Below, piece after piece: positions 1-7,164 of a stretch of DNA of 14,134 nt. Under the pieces are notes generated by a model. The model searched no databases. It saw nothing but the letters and a program-made list of their open reading frames with translations, and was not told where the DNA came from. The stretch is from Pseudoselenomonas ruminantium. GTDB taxonomy: Bacteria; Bacillota; Negativicutes; Selenomonadales; Selenomonadaceae. Location: positions 1 through 14,134 of the forward strand of contig DFHU01000050.1 in NCBI GenBank assembly GCA_002373045.1. Direction: 5' to 3'. The translations under genes and the position numbers were made by a program. Each line of letters opens with the position of its first letter. Position 1 is the first letter of the stretch.

Positions 1-512
1 TTCTGCGGTGATAACTTTTCGTTTTTTACTACTACTATCTCAACATTGAATTTGTTACAGAATTTCTCGAACCAGTCAAAACCAAATCTGACGAACCTAT
101 CTTTGTGAGATACCAGTATCATTTTTACTTTGTTTTCCATGACTTCGCCGAGCAGTTGATTCCATTTCTTACGATTATAGTTTAACCCACTACCATAATC
201 ACGGATAATTTCGTCAGCAATTAAGCCCTTGGCATTCACATAAGTTTGTAAAAAATCAACTTGATTCTCCAAATCATCAGTTTGATTCCTGGTTGATACC
301 CTAGTGTAAATTACAATCTTGCGGAAATCTGCATCTTTTCCAATCCCCTTAAATTGTAAATACTGGTCGTAAGTATAATATCTTCGATTAGTCGGGGTTC
401 TGTTTGCTACAAGAGTTTTCTCTCTGTCCCAACGTTGAAGCGTTTTGACTGTAACATTGAGTAACTCGGCAAACTCTTTAGGCTTGTAATTCGTGATATT
501 CGATGTGTTCAT
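1..512 (-). CDS. tnpA: IS607-family transposase TnpA (serine recombinase), 3' end outside window
   Basis: This serine-type recombinase would mobilise an IS607-family element. I translated the minus strand from ATG at 512 and found an open frame of 170 codons to the left edge, with no stop. Residues about 8-55 form a MerR-like helix-turn-helix (YKPKEFAELLNVTVKTLQRW). Residues 66-82 carry the resolvase core IVIYTRVSTRNQTDDLE, with Ser73 as the likely nucleophile. Further on are the family signatures DYGSGLNYNRKKW and SHKDRFVRFGFDWF. IS607 TnpA proteins are usually about 190-215 residues, so only the C-terminal tail is missing. A GGAGG ribosome site lies 9 bases before the ATG. In this family tnpB normally follows tnpA, which would place it just left of the window. 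The gene is AT-rich compared with cysN beside it, consistent with a recent arrival. Confidence 0.9.
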   Translation of the reverse strand, partial: MNTSNITNYKPKEFAELLNVTVKTLQRWDREKTLVANRTPTNRRYYTYDQYLQFKGIGKDADFRKIVIYTRVSTRNQTDDLENQVDFLQTYVNAKGLIADEIIRDYGSGLNYNRKKWNQLLGEVMENKVKMILVSHKDRFVRFGFDWFEKFCNKFNVEIVVVKNEKLSPQ

Positions 513-534
513 GGTATTTATCCTCCATAATCAC

Positions 535-563
535 ATTATATCACTAATATGCACCTTTGTCTA
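535..563 (-). promoter_or_regulatory. Predicted sigma70-type promoter for tnpA
   Basis: Reading the minus strand, TAGACA (563-558) is followed after 17 bases by TATAAT (540-535). The -10 box is preceded by TG in the extended -10 position (TGATATAAT). The tnpA start codon is about 22 bases downstream of the -10 box. The boxes and spacing are close to consensus. Confidence 0.65.
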
Positions 564-613
564 TAAAATCAATTACTTAAGTTTTCTCCTAAATTTTTTC
601 TTTAAGTATACCC

Positions 614-2038
614 TCAAATACCTTCGCCGTCTATGCCGCTGAAGACTTCCCGTTCGGTGCGTTCAAGGCGCACGATTTCACCGTCTTTGACCACTACGAT
701 AAGTTCGCCGTTCTGCGGCAGGTGGTTCATGATATAGCGCATCGCCTTCTGAGAGAACTCACCATGCGCTTCTTTTTCTGCCGCGAGCACAATGCCGCCG
801 CCCGCCACATCATAGCCGTCCACCAGCACAAAGCGGCCTGTGGCTTGATAGTCCTGAAAGCGGTCAAAGGCGATTTCCTCTTTGAGTTTCAAAATCACCT
901 CTGCCACATCATTGAGCCGGATTTCCTTGACGGTATCTGCCGCCCGCTGACCAAGGCTTGACGCATCGATGAGCTTTTCAATGCTTTCCACCTGCGCTTC
1001 CACTTCCTGCGTGCCCAGCTTGAGTTTATAGCGGCGACTAATCTGCAAGGGCTTTTTTCCGAGCCAGAACAAAGACACCCGCAGTCGCTTGCCGGTAAGC
1101 GGTGGCTTATCGCCCGCCCGCGTGATGATTTCGCCCCGCTGATTGAAGAATTCATCGGCGACCTGTATGCCGGTAGATGTTCCGGCAAAAGCCTGTGTGC
1201 GCTGGTCTTTTGCCTGCCAGTAGGGAAAGGCCACCACTTTGGTCTTACGCCCGCCGGGATAAATGGCAATTTCGTCCCCCACCGCTAATTGCCCCGCTTC
1301 AATCCGTCCGGCAATAATGCGGCGGGAGTCGAATTTATACACATCCTGAATGGGCAGACGCAGGGCGCGGTCAACTGCAGCCTGTTCCCCTTCCAACAGG
1401 TCTAAAGCCTCCAGCAAAGGCTCTCCCTGATACCATGGCATCCTAGCCGACCTGCTGGCGATATTATCCCCCTGCAAACCGGACACAGGGATATACTTCA
1501 AGGGATAAATGCCCAACTCCGCCAGAAACGCCCCCATATCGTGCTTGATTTTGACAAAGGCGGTTTCCGCATAGCCCGCTAAATCCATCTTATTGACCAG
1601 CACATAGACCTTTTTGATGCCCAACAGACTCAGCATGTAGGCATGGCGGCGGCTCTGTTCCTGCACACCCTGTTTGCCGTCTACAATCAAAAGCGCCGCT
1701 TCGGCTCCTGCCGCGCCGGAAATCATATTCTTCAAAAATTCCTTGTGCCCCGGTGCATCAATAATCACATAGTCGCGTTTTTGCGTGGAAAACTGAATGC
1801 GGGTCGTGTCAATCGTGATACCCTGCTGTTGTTCTTCCTCAAAGGCATCCAGCAGATAGGCGTATTCAAAGGGCTTGCCCGTATCATGCGCGATTTTTTC
1901 CACCTTGTCAATGGCTCCCTGCGGCAGAGAATCCGTATCGTAGAGCAGGCGGCCGATAACCGTGGATTTGCCGTGGTCTACATGGCCTACCACGACGATA
2001 TTCAAACCTGCTTCTTTCTGTTCTCCTGTTTTCCCCAT
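614..2038 (-). CDS. cysN: Sulfate adenylyltransferase large subunit (GTPase) with C-terminal YezD-like extension
   Basis: CysN is the GTPase subunit of ATP sulfurylase. With CysD it makes adenosine 5'-phosphosulfate (APS) from sulfate and ATP, in the cytoplasm. The 474 residues show a translation-factor GTPase domain: P-loop GHVDHGKST (18-26), switch region GITIDTTR (73-80), DAPGHKE (94-100) and NKMD (149-152). Two beta-barrel domains follow, ending near residue 417 (GRFVLVDGYDVAGGGIV). Residues about 430-467 are an added segment containing VVVKDGEIVRLERTER, which resembles the small DUF2292/YezD proteins. No CysC (APS kinase) domain is fused, in keeping with a pathway that reduces APS directly. 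The ATG shares one base with the cysD stop (TAATG), so translation is probably coupled. It is the last gene of the leftward operon. No clear terminator separates it from tnpA. Confidence 0.95.
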   Translation of the reverse strand: MGKTGEQKEAGLNIVVVGHVDHGKSTVIGRLLYDTDSLPQGAIDKVEKIAHDTGKPFEYAYLLDAFEEEQQQGITIDTTRIQFSTQKRDYVIIDAPGHKEFLKNMISGAAGAEAALLIVDGKQGVQEQSRRHAYMLSLLGIKKVYVLVNKMDLAGYAETAFVKIKHDMGAFLAELGIYPLKYIPVSGLQGDNIASRSARMPWYQGEPLLEALDLLEGEQAAVDRALRLPIQDVYKFDSRRIIAGRIEAGQLAVGDEIAIYPGGRKTKVVAFPYWQAKDQRTQAFAGTSTGIQVADEFFNQRGEIITRAGDKPPLTGKRLRVSLFWLGKKPLQISRRYKLKLGTQEVEAQVESIEKLIDASSLGQRAADTVKEIRLNDVAEVILKLKEEIAFDRFQDYQATGRFVLVDGYDVAGGGIVLAAEKEAHGEFSQKAMRYIMNHLPQNGELIVVVKDGEIVRLERTEREVFSGIDGEGI

Positions 2039-2859
2039 TACATATACCCCTCTTTCCGCAGTTTCTGCATGGCATAGGAATCTTCCTGGTCCTGCTTGCG
2101 CCCGGCCCGTTCACTGGTGGTCGTATGCTTTAATTCCTCGATAATTTTATCCAACGTATCCGCGTCCGATTCAATCTGTCCCGTGCAGCAGGCACAGCCC
2201 AACGAGCGGTATCGCCTGCCGTTCTTAGCAAAATACAGGTCGATGATGGGAATATTTTCCCGGCGGATGTACTCCCAAATATCCAGTTCGTTCCATGCTA
2301 AAAGCGGATGGACGCGGATATGATGGCCTTTCGGAAAATCCGTCTTGAACTGGTCCCAAAGTTCCGGCGGCTGGTTGGCATAATCCCAGGCATCGTCCTC
2401 CTTGCGCTCGCTGAATACGCGTTCCTTGGAACGGGAACCTTCCTCATCACGGCGCACGCCCACAATCAGCCCGTCAAAACCGTATTCCTTGACCACCTGC
2501 TTGAGTCCTTCGGTCTTTAGTGCCTGGCAGCAGGCCAGCCGCCCTTTGTCCGGCCCCATACCGGCGTCAATAGCCGCCTGATTGGTATGAACAATCAAAT
2601 CCAAATTGAGTTCCTTCGCCACCCGGTCACGATAGGCAATCATTTCCGGAATCTTGTGCTTGGTATCCACATGGATAAACGGAAAGGGGCAATGACCATA
2701 AAAAGCCTTTTTCGCCAGCCATAACAGCACCGTCGAATCCTTGCCAATGGACCATAACATCCCCAACTTGCCCAATTTCTTATAGGCTTCCCGTAAAATA
2801 TAAATGCTTTCTGCTTCCAGCTTGTCTAATTTATCGGCTGTTTCGCTTGCTTGTACCAT
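2038..2859 (-). CDS. cysD: Sulfate adenylyltransferase small subunit
   Basis: CysD is the catalytic subunit of ATP sulfurylase, an N-type ATP pyrophosphatase that adenylates sulfate using energy from GTP hydrolysis by CysN. The PP-loop SIGKDST is at residues 37-43. Family-typical stretches follow: FPFIHVDTKHKIPEM, the arginine-rich GVRRDEEGSRSKER, and LGCACCTGQIESDADTL near the C-terminus. I chose ATG 2859 (273 residues) because GGGGGAG stands just before it and the start lies 17 bases after the aprB-like stop. The frame stays open upstream to 2949, but that would put about 30 unrelated residues inside the preceding gene. The product is shorter than E. coli CysD (302 residues), mostly at the N-terminus. 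Confidence 0.95.
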   Translation of the reverse strand: MVQASETADKLDKLEAESIYILREAYKKLGKLGMLWSIGKDSTVLLWLAKKAFYGHCPFPFIHVDTKHKIPEMIAYRDRVAKELNLDLIVHTNQAAIDAGMGPDKGRLACCQALKTEGLKQVVKEYGFDGLIVGVRRDEEGSRSKERVFSERKEDDAWDYANQPPELWDQFKTDFPKGHHIRVHPLLAWNELDIWEYIRRENIPIIDLYFAKNGRRYRSLGCACCTGQIESDADTLDKIIEELKHTTTSERAGRKQDQEDSYAMQKLRKEGYM

Positions 2860-2876
2860 AACGCTCCCCCGTTTAG

Positions 2877-3188
2877 CTAATATTGATTGGCTTCCTGCTT
2901 GGCCGTGACAATTTCCTCTTTGCTGCCATCCGGCCACTGCATCTGCCATTTGATTTCTTTTTCATTGTTCTCTGCATAGAGCCGCCCGCCGCGGCCGCCC
3001 AAGTCCGCCGCCAGATAATAGTAAATGGCCTTTCGCGGACATTCCTTGACGCAGGCGGTGCAGCCCCAGCAGTCTCGCACATCACGAATGGCGGCTTTTC
3101 TGTTGCGCATCTGCAATAGATTTCCCGGACATACCTCCGTGCACCGGCCGCAGCCCACACATTTATGTTTCTCGATGGCGATACTCAT
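2877..3188 (-). CDS. aprB: Adenylylsulfate reductase beta subunit-like ferredoxin (AprB-like)
   Basis: This small 2x[4Fe-4S] protein (103 residues) probably passes electrons to the flavoprotein encoded just upstream. The two clusters are clear: C10-C13-C16-C20 (KCVGCGRCTEVCP) and C40-C43-C46-C50 (DCWGCTACVKECP). The second resembles the CWxCxxCxxxCP of dissimilatory AprB. The tail after the ferredoxin fold (GGRLYAENNEKEIKWQMQWPD, about 65-88) also resembles the AprB C-terminal segment, but is shortened. This tail and the AprA-like partner argue for AprB rather than a generic ferredoxin. The ATG overlaps the aprA-like stop by four bases (ATGA), so the two are probably translationally coupled and made in similar amounts. 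The assimilatory role is inferred from context. Confidence 0.85.
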   Translation of the reverse strand: MSIAIEKHKCVGCGRCTEVCPGNLLQMRNRKAAIRDVRDCWGCTACVKECPRKAIYYYLAADLGGRGGRLYAENNEKEIKWQMQWPDGSKEEIVTAKQEANQY

Positions 3189-4861
3189 GAGACCGCCTCC
3201 TCTAGCGCTGCTGCCAGCGGGCGGCGAATAATCTTAATCTCTCCCTGCTCCAACCGCGAATTGATAAATACCTTGAACTCGTCGCGCATCTCCGGATAAT
3301 CCAGATGTTCGGCAAAGCCCGGCCAGCGGGTTTCCTTTCGCGCCGCCAGATGTGCTAAAAGTGCCTGACAGACGAGCAGCCGTTCCCGCAGCTCAAAAAT
3401 CTTCAGCATTCCATAGGCATCTGCCGCCCGCAAATTATCGCTGAGACCTTGCAGGCGTTCGATATGCCTGCGGGCAATCTTTAAGGAACTCTCACTATAA
3501 CCATAATGGCTTTTGATGCCCCCGGCATATTCATCCATGGCCTGCTGCATGGCTTCTTCCAGACGTTCCGCCGTATAGGGAGTCTCTGTATCTGCGCCGC
3601 TAAAATGCTGCACCTGCTTGCTAATCGTATCTTTTATAACGGTTAAATCCATTTTCGGTGCAGCCTCAGCCGCAAATTTTGCCGCAGATTCAGCGGCAAT
3701 CTCCCCTTCGACAAAGGCACCCGTCACATATTTTTGCGGACAGCCGCCTGCCACATCCCCCGCCGCAAAGAGTCCCGCAAGGGTCGTTGACCGGTCAGCG
3801 CCAATCCAATAGCCGCTGGCAGTATGACCACCGACCACATAAGGCTCGGAACCTTCGATTTCCACATCGAACTCCTGCGGACTTAGGCCGCTTTCCCGCC
3901 AAAAGAGCGTTTGCGCCGGCGCCATATTGAGATAGGCCCGTTCCAAAGCCGCCGCCTGCTCCGGACTGATGCCACGCGTGGCCAAATAGCAGGGACCATT
4001 GCCGGACAGATTTTCCCTGACCACTGCCCATAAACGCTGGGCAGTGGTATTGCCGTATTTTCCCTGATACTTTTCCCCGCGGGAGTTGACCTGCGGCACG
4101 CCCACACCCTGCGCAATCGTGCCGGTGGGCGCGATTGTCCCCTTACAGCGCAGAGCGATAAAACGCATCTCGAAAGTGGTCATCTCGGCTCCCGCCCGCA
4201 GCCCCATAGCATAGCCTGCGCCGGTATTGAAGGGACTATACCACATCTTATGGCGGGAAGTGCCGGGATGATTGGGCTGATAAAGACCTGCCGCGCCGCC
4301 CGTGGCACAGATAACCGCTTTGGCAATAAAGAGCACGATTTCTTCCTGCTTTAAGTCAAGGCCCCATGCCCCGCAAACCTTGCCGTCAACCACGAGATAA
4401 TCCACGATATTGACATGATTTCTGACGTTGACATTTGACTGGTCAAGTACAGCCTTGGCGAGTATCGGCTTGATATTTTCCCCATTTATCTTGATATTGC
4501 GCCAGCCCCGCGCAGCATAAGAGCCATCGGGATTTTTCTGAATCACCAGCCCCAGTTTTTCGAGCTTGGCGGTTACATCATTGAGCCCTTCACTCATGGA
4601 CAGGAGCAAATCTTCCCGCACAATGCCTGCCGCATCTTCTTTGGCATAATCCACATAATCCTGCGGCGTATGTCCCGGCGTGATATAGGCGTTCAGCGCA
4701 TTGACTCCTGCCGCAAGGCACCCGCTGCGCTTGATATTGGCCTTATCCACCAGCAGGACATTTAATTCCGGATGTTTTTCCCCCAGGGTAAGTGCCGCAT
4801 AGCAGCCTGCCGCCCCGCCGCCGATAAGCAAAATATCCGCCTGTTCTTCTCGTACATTCAT
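3185..4861 (-). CDS. aprA: Adenylylsulfate reductase alpha subunit-like flavoprotein (AprA-like)
   Basis: This is a 558-residue FAD protein of the succinate dehydrogenase/fumarate reductase flavoprotein superfamily. The N-terminal dinucleotide-binding motif is IGGGAAGC (13-20), followed by SGCLAAGVNALNAYI (46-60), which closely matches the SGAVAQGLSAINTY-like segment of AprA. FEMRF (230-234), GGHTASGYW (344-352, His346) and the second FAD contact GLFAAGDVAGG (363-373) follow. In Archaeoglobus AprA an arginine and a histidine line the APS site; Arg233 and His346 are candidate equivalents (inference). With the AprB-like partner and CysDN, the likely reaction is APS to sulfite plus AMP, used here for assimilation because no dissimilatory genes are present. 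The start is 16 bases after the cysA stop. A generic flavoprotein reductase is the main alternative. Confidence 0.85.
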   Translation of the reverse strand: MNVREEQADILLIGGGAAGCYAALTLGEKHPELNVLLVDKANIKRSGCLAAGVNALNAYITPGHTPQDYVDYAKEDAAGIVREDLLLSMSEGLNDVTAKLEKLGLVIQKNPDGSYAARGWRNIKINGENIKPILAKAVLDQSNVNVRNHVNIVDYLVVDGKVCGAWGLDLKQEEIVLFIAKAVICATGGAAGLYQPNHPGTSRHKMWYSPFNTGAGYAMGLRAGAEMTTFEMRFIALRCKGTIAPTGTIAQGVGVPQVNSRGEKYQGKYGNTTAQRLWAVVRENLSGNGPCYLATRGISPEQAAALERAYLNMAPAQTLFWRESGLSPQEFDVEIEGSEPYVVGGHTASGYWIGADRSTTLAGLFAAGDVAGGCPQKYVTGAFVEGEIAAESAAKFAAEAAPKMDLTVIKDTISKQVQHFSGADTETPYTAERLEEAMQQAMDEYAGGIKSHYGYSESSLKIARRHIERLQGLSDNLRAADAYGMLKIFELRERLLVCQALLAHLAARKETRWPGFAEHLDYPEMRDEFKVFINSRLEQGEIKIIRRPLAAALEEAVS

Positions 4862-4877
4862 ATCCTCATCTGCCTTA

Positions 4878-5969
4878 TCAAATCACTACGGACTCCTGCC
4901 GCTTGGCGCGGTTTTCGATAATCCGCGTCTGTCCTGCATCCAGACTGTAAATGCGATGGATAAAGGCCAGCGCCTTATCCCCGACCTGCAAGGGTTCCTT
5001 TTCGAGACTGCGGGCCGCCCGCAGAATCTGGCCGCGAACCTCAATATCCACCGCCATACTGCTGCCCCGGAAATAGGTGGCCTTCACCACGCCCTGCTCG
5101 GCACCCAGCGGCAGGGAAATCTCCCGCTCGTCCTTGGCCAGCTCGATAAACTCCGGACGAATAATCCCCATACGGGCGTGAGCCCCCTGATATGTCCCGG
5201 CCTGTGCCTGCTCATCCCCAAAACCTTTGAACTGCGTATAATCCTCCACCTTCACGGATTCACCGATAAAATCCGCCACAAACGGCGTCTGCGGCGACTG
5301 ATAGATTTCCACAGGACTGCCCGCCTGCTCAATGCGTCCCTTGTTGACGATGATGATTTTATCCGCCACTTCCACGGCTTCATCCTGGTCATGGGTCACA
5401 AACAGGCTCGTAATGCCTAAGTTGTGAATCGCCTCCCGCAGCCAGCTTCTGAGTTCCTTGCGCACCTTGGCATCAATGGCGGCAAACGGCTCGTCCAAAA
5501 GCAAAACTTTAGGATTCGGTGCCAGAGCCCGGGCAAAGGCCACCCGCTGACGCTGACCACCGGAAAGCTGCTGCGGATAACGCTTGGCCACCGCCGTAAG
5601 CCCCGTAAGCTCCAACAGTTCATCCGTGCGCACCTTAATGGTATGGTCGTCCACATTCTGTACCCGCAGGCCAAAGGCGAGATTATCCCGCACCGTCATA
5701 TGCCGGAACAGCGCATAATTCTGGAACACAAAGCCAATCCCCCGCTCCCGTGCCGGAACATCATTGACCAGCCGCCCGGCAATCCGAATCTCTCCCTTAT
5801 CCGGCTGTTCTAACCCCGCCAGCATCCGCAGGAGCGTGGTCTTGCCACTGCCGGACGGCCCCAGGAGTCCCGCGAGCTGTCCTTTTTCCACGCCAAAGCT
5901 TGCATCATCAGCCGCCTTAAAGCTGCCAAAATATTTTTCGATATGTTTCAGTTCTACTTCATAACTCAT
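4878..5969 (-). CDS. cysA: Sulfate ABC transporter ATP-binding protein
   Basis: CysA is the ATPase of the sulfate/thiosulfate importer, working at the inner face of the membrane as a dimer under CysT and CysW. The 363-residue protein has Walker A GPSGSGKTT (37-45), the signature LSGGQRQRVAFARAL, Walker B VLLLDEP, and the switch histidine in THDQDEA. A C-terminal TOBE-like regulatory region of about 120 residues follows, usual for the CysA/PotA/MalK group. I prefer ATG 5969 because AAAGGA stands 9 bases before it; a GTG two codons upstream (5975) has too short a spacing. The start overlaps the cysW end by 11 bases, so the two are translationally coupled. Confidence 0.95.
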   Translation of the reverse strand: MSYEVELKHIEKYFGSFKAADDASFGVEKGQLAGLLGPSGSGKTTLLRMLAGLEQPDKGEIRIAGRLVNDVPARERGIGFVFQNYALFRHMTVRDNLAFGLRVQNVDDHTIKVRTDELLELTGLTAVAKRYPQQLSGGQRQRVAFARALAPNPKVLLLDEPFAAIDAKVRKELRSWLREAIHNLGITSLFVTHDQDEAVEVADKIIIVNKGRIEQAGSPVEIYQSPQTPFVADFIGESVKVEDYTQFKGFGDEQAQAGTYQGAHARMGIIRPEFIELAKDEREISLPLGAEQGVVKATYFRGSSMAVDIEVRGQILRAARSLEKEPLQVGDKALAFIHRIYSLDAGQTRIIENRAKRQESVVI

Positions 5970-6846
5970 GTTCACCAGTCCTTTCCGCCCTTGTCAGATT
6001 CCATTCCACCAGATTGCGCAGGATAAGCACCACCACAGCCAGAATCACCAGAATCGACGCCACGGCAAAAGCCGCCGTAAAATTATATTCATTGTAGAGA
6101 ATTTCAATATGCAGCGGCAGGGTGTTGGTCTTGCCCCGGATATGACCAGACACCACCGACACAGCCCCAAACTCGCCCATTGCACGGGCACTGCAGAGGA
6201 TAATGCCATAGAGCAGGCCCCATTTGATATTGGGCAAAGTAATCTGCCAAAAAATCCGCCAGCCGCTGGCCCCCATAAGCGCCGCCGCTTCTTCCTCCTG
6301 CCGCCCCTGCGCTTCCATCACCGGCACAATGCTGCGGGCGATAAAGGGCAAAGTCACAAAGATGGTCGCCAGCACAATCCCCGGCACCGCAAACACCACC
6401 GCCACCTGATAGGCTTGCAGCGTATCATAGAACGGACTTAACCTGCCGAACAGCATGATAAAGAACAAGCCTGCCACTACCGGCGATACCGCAAAGGGCA
6501 AGTCAATGATGGCACCTAAAAGACTCTTGCCCTTGAAGTCAAACTTCGTGAGCAGCCACGCCGCCGCCAGCCCAAACACGGTATTGGACAGCACCGCCAA
6601 TATCGTAGCTTCCGCCGTCAGCCATAACGCCTTCTGCGCAAAAGGCTCGCTGACCGCCCGCACATAAGCCGCCCAGCCCTTGGCCATTGCCTCCACACCA
6701 ATCAGCACCAGCGGCAAAACCATCATGCTGACCAGAAAGGCGGCACCCGTAAAAATCAGCGACCACTTGACCACCGTTTCCTGCCAAGCCCCATCCGCAA
6801 GTTTTTCTCTTGCCTTAACACTTGCTAATTTTCTGACCAGTTCCAT
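5959..6846 (-). CDS. cysW: Sulfate ABC transporter permease CysW
   Basis: CysW is one of the two membrane-spanning halves of the sulfate importer. The 295-residue protein has about six hydrophobic segments. Its cytoplasmic coupling loop EEEAAALMGASGWRIFWQIT has the EAA---G pattern that docks on CysA. The GEFGAVSVVSGHIRGKTNTL region is typical of CysW. ATG 6846 is preceded by AGGAGGTG at 6-base spacing, which decides the start over a longer in-frame option at 6870. It is the first gene of this half operon. Its partner cysT lies about 4.1 kb away on the same strand, although the two are normally adjacent. The promoter and leader RNA lie directly upstream. Confidence 0.93.
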   Translation of the reverse strand: MELVRKLASVKAREKLADGAWQETVVKWSLIFTGAAFLVSMMVLPLVLIGVEAMAKGWAAYVRAVSEPFAQKALWLTAEATILAVLSNTVFGLAAAWLLTKFDFKGKSLLGAIIDLPFAVSPVVAGLFFIMLFGRLSPFYDTLQAYQVAVVFAVPGIVLATIFVTLPFIARSIVPVMEAQGRQEEEAAALMGASGWRIFWQITLPNIKWGLLYGIILCSARAMGEFGAVSVVSGHIRGKTNTLPLHIEILYNEYNFTAAFAVASILVILAVVVLILRNLVEWNLTRAERTGEHEL

Positions 6847-6898
6847 CAGCCACACCTCCTGCCTTGCCAACAGCTCCCCATATGTTCCACATGCTCAT
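6815..6898 (-). CDS. Possible short leader ORF (27 codons) upstream of cysW
   Basis: After the leader hairpin, a GGGGAG ribosome-site-like sequence precedes ATG at 6898. This opens a frame beginning MSMWNIWGAVGKAGG and ending at TAA 32 bases inside cysW, in another frame. GGGGAG occupies the same relative place as the sbp ribosome site in the homologous leader. So this could be a translated leader peptide, or simply the decayed remnant of an sbp start copied with the leader. There is no homology evidence for a functional peptide. Confidence 0.2.
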   Translation of the reverse strand: MSMWNIWGAVGKAGGVADGTGQKISKC

Positions 6899-6922
6899 AA
6901 CGCTCCCCACAGTTTGTACGAC

Positions 6923-6969
6923 AAAAAGAGGCTCCACAAATCACCCTCGCAGGCAATCTGCAGAACCTC
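6923..6969 (-). terminator. Terminator-like hairpin in the cysW leader
   Basis: Reading the minus strand, the 18-base arm 6969-6952 (GAGGTTCTGCAGATTGCC) can pair along its full length, counting G-T wobbles, with 6945-6928. The loop is 6 bases and TTTTT (6927-6923) follows. It lies between promoter and gene, so it would act as an attenuator and not as an end-of-operon terminator. Confidence 0.7.
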
Positions 6970-7029
6970 CAATTTCTTTGGTCAGTTCAACCTTATTTAC
7001 ACTTTTTACCATCGCCGTTCTTTGGCGAT
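6923..7029 (-). ncRNA. Leader RNA of the cysW operon (copy B), candidate attenuator or riboswitch-like element
   Basis: This is the predicted 5' leader between the cysW promoter and its coding region, homologous to the leader before sbp (12851-12973). In order on the minus strand: a 7-bp hairpin CATCGCC/GGCGATG with a 7-base loop; the conserved core GAACTGACC...TTGGAGGTTC; and a strong terminator-like hairpin. In the core, CCAA (6981-6978) can pair with TTGG (6972-6969), and GAAC (6988-6985) with GTTC (6966-6963). The second pairing uses bases of the terminator 5' arm, so the two folds are mutually exclusive, as in transcription attenuation. I do not recognise it as a SAM, T-box or other known class. 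The start of the RNA is estimated from the -10 box. Confidence 0.55.
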
Positions 7030-7035
7030 GATATT

Positions 7036-7064
7036 ATGTTACATTATTACACCCAGTATGTCAA
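7036..7064 (-). promoter_or_regulatory. Predicted sigma70-type promoter for the cysW-cysN operon
   Basis: On the minus strand, TTGACA (7064-7059) is a perfect -35 box. After 17 bases comes TAACAT (7041-7036). Both boxes, the spacing and much of the spacer (GGTGTAATA) are shared with the sbp promoter at 12979-13007, so the two halves of the sulfate operon probably respond to the same signal. Confidence 0.75.
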
Positions 7065-7100
7065 TAGGTTTAATGCATGTTTGCCCCAAAAATTTTCTCT

Positions 7101-7127
7101 TAACTTTCCCGCTATTTTCAACGATAT
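7101..7127 (+). promoter_or_regulatory. Predicted sigma28 (FliA/SigD) promoter for flagellin
   Basis: TAACTTTC (7101-7108), 11 bases, then AACGATAT (7120-7127) fits the sigma28 pattern TAAAGTTT-N11-GCCGATAA at most informative positions. The expected start site is about 30 bases before the flagellin ATG. It points away from the cysW promoter, making this a divergent control region. Confidence 0.6.
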
Positions 7128-7164
7128 AGAGGACAGAGATATTTGTGTTCAAGGAGGAATCATC

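Larger units (their letters stand above)
1..613 (-). mobile_element. Partial IS607-like insertion sequence (tnpA end)
   Basis: The element covers tnpA plus its upstream region. IS607-family elements have no terminal inverted repeats, so the exact end cannot be read off. I place it near 613 because composition changes abruptly from AT-rich to the GC-richer cysN coding sequence there. A short inverted repeat, TACTTAA at 574-580 and TTAAGTA at 602-608, lies in this end region and could be a recombinase-binding or structural end feature. The insertion sits within a few bases of the cysN stop codon without visibly damaging cysN. Confidence 0.6.

Noticed and set aside
2860..2949. Longer cysD with 30 extra N-terminal residues
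   Set aside because: It would lie inside the aprB-like gene, and the ATG at 2859 has a strong GGGGGAG site with normal spacing.
5970..5975. GTG start for cysA two codons upstream
   Set aside because: The AAAGGA ribosome site would be only 3 bases from the GTG, while it is 9 bases from the ATG at 5969.
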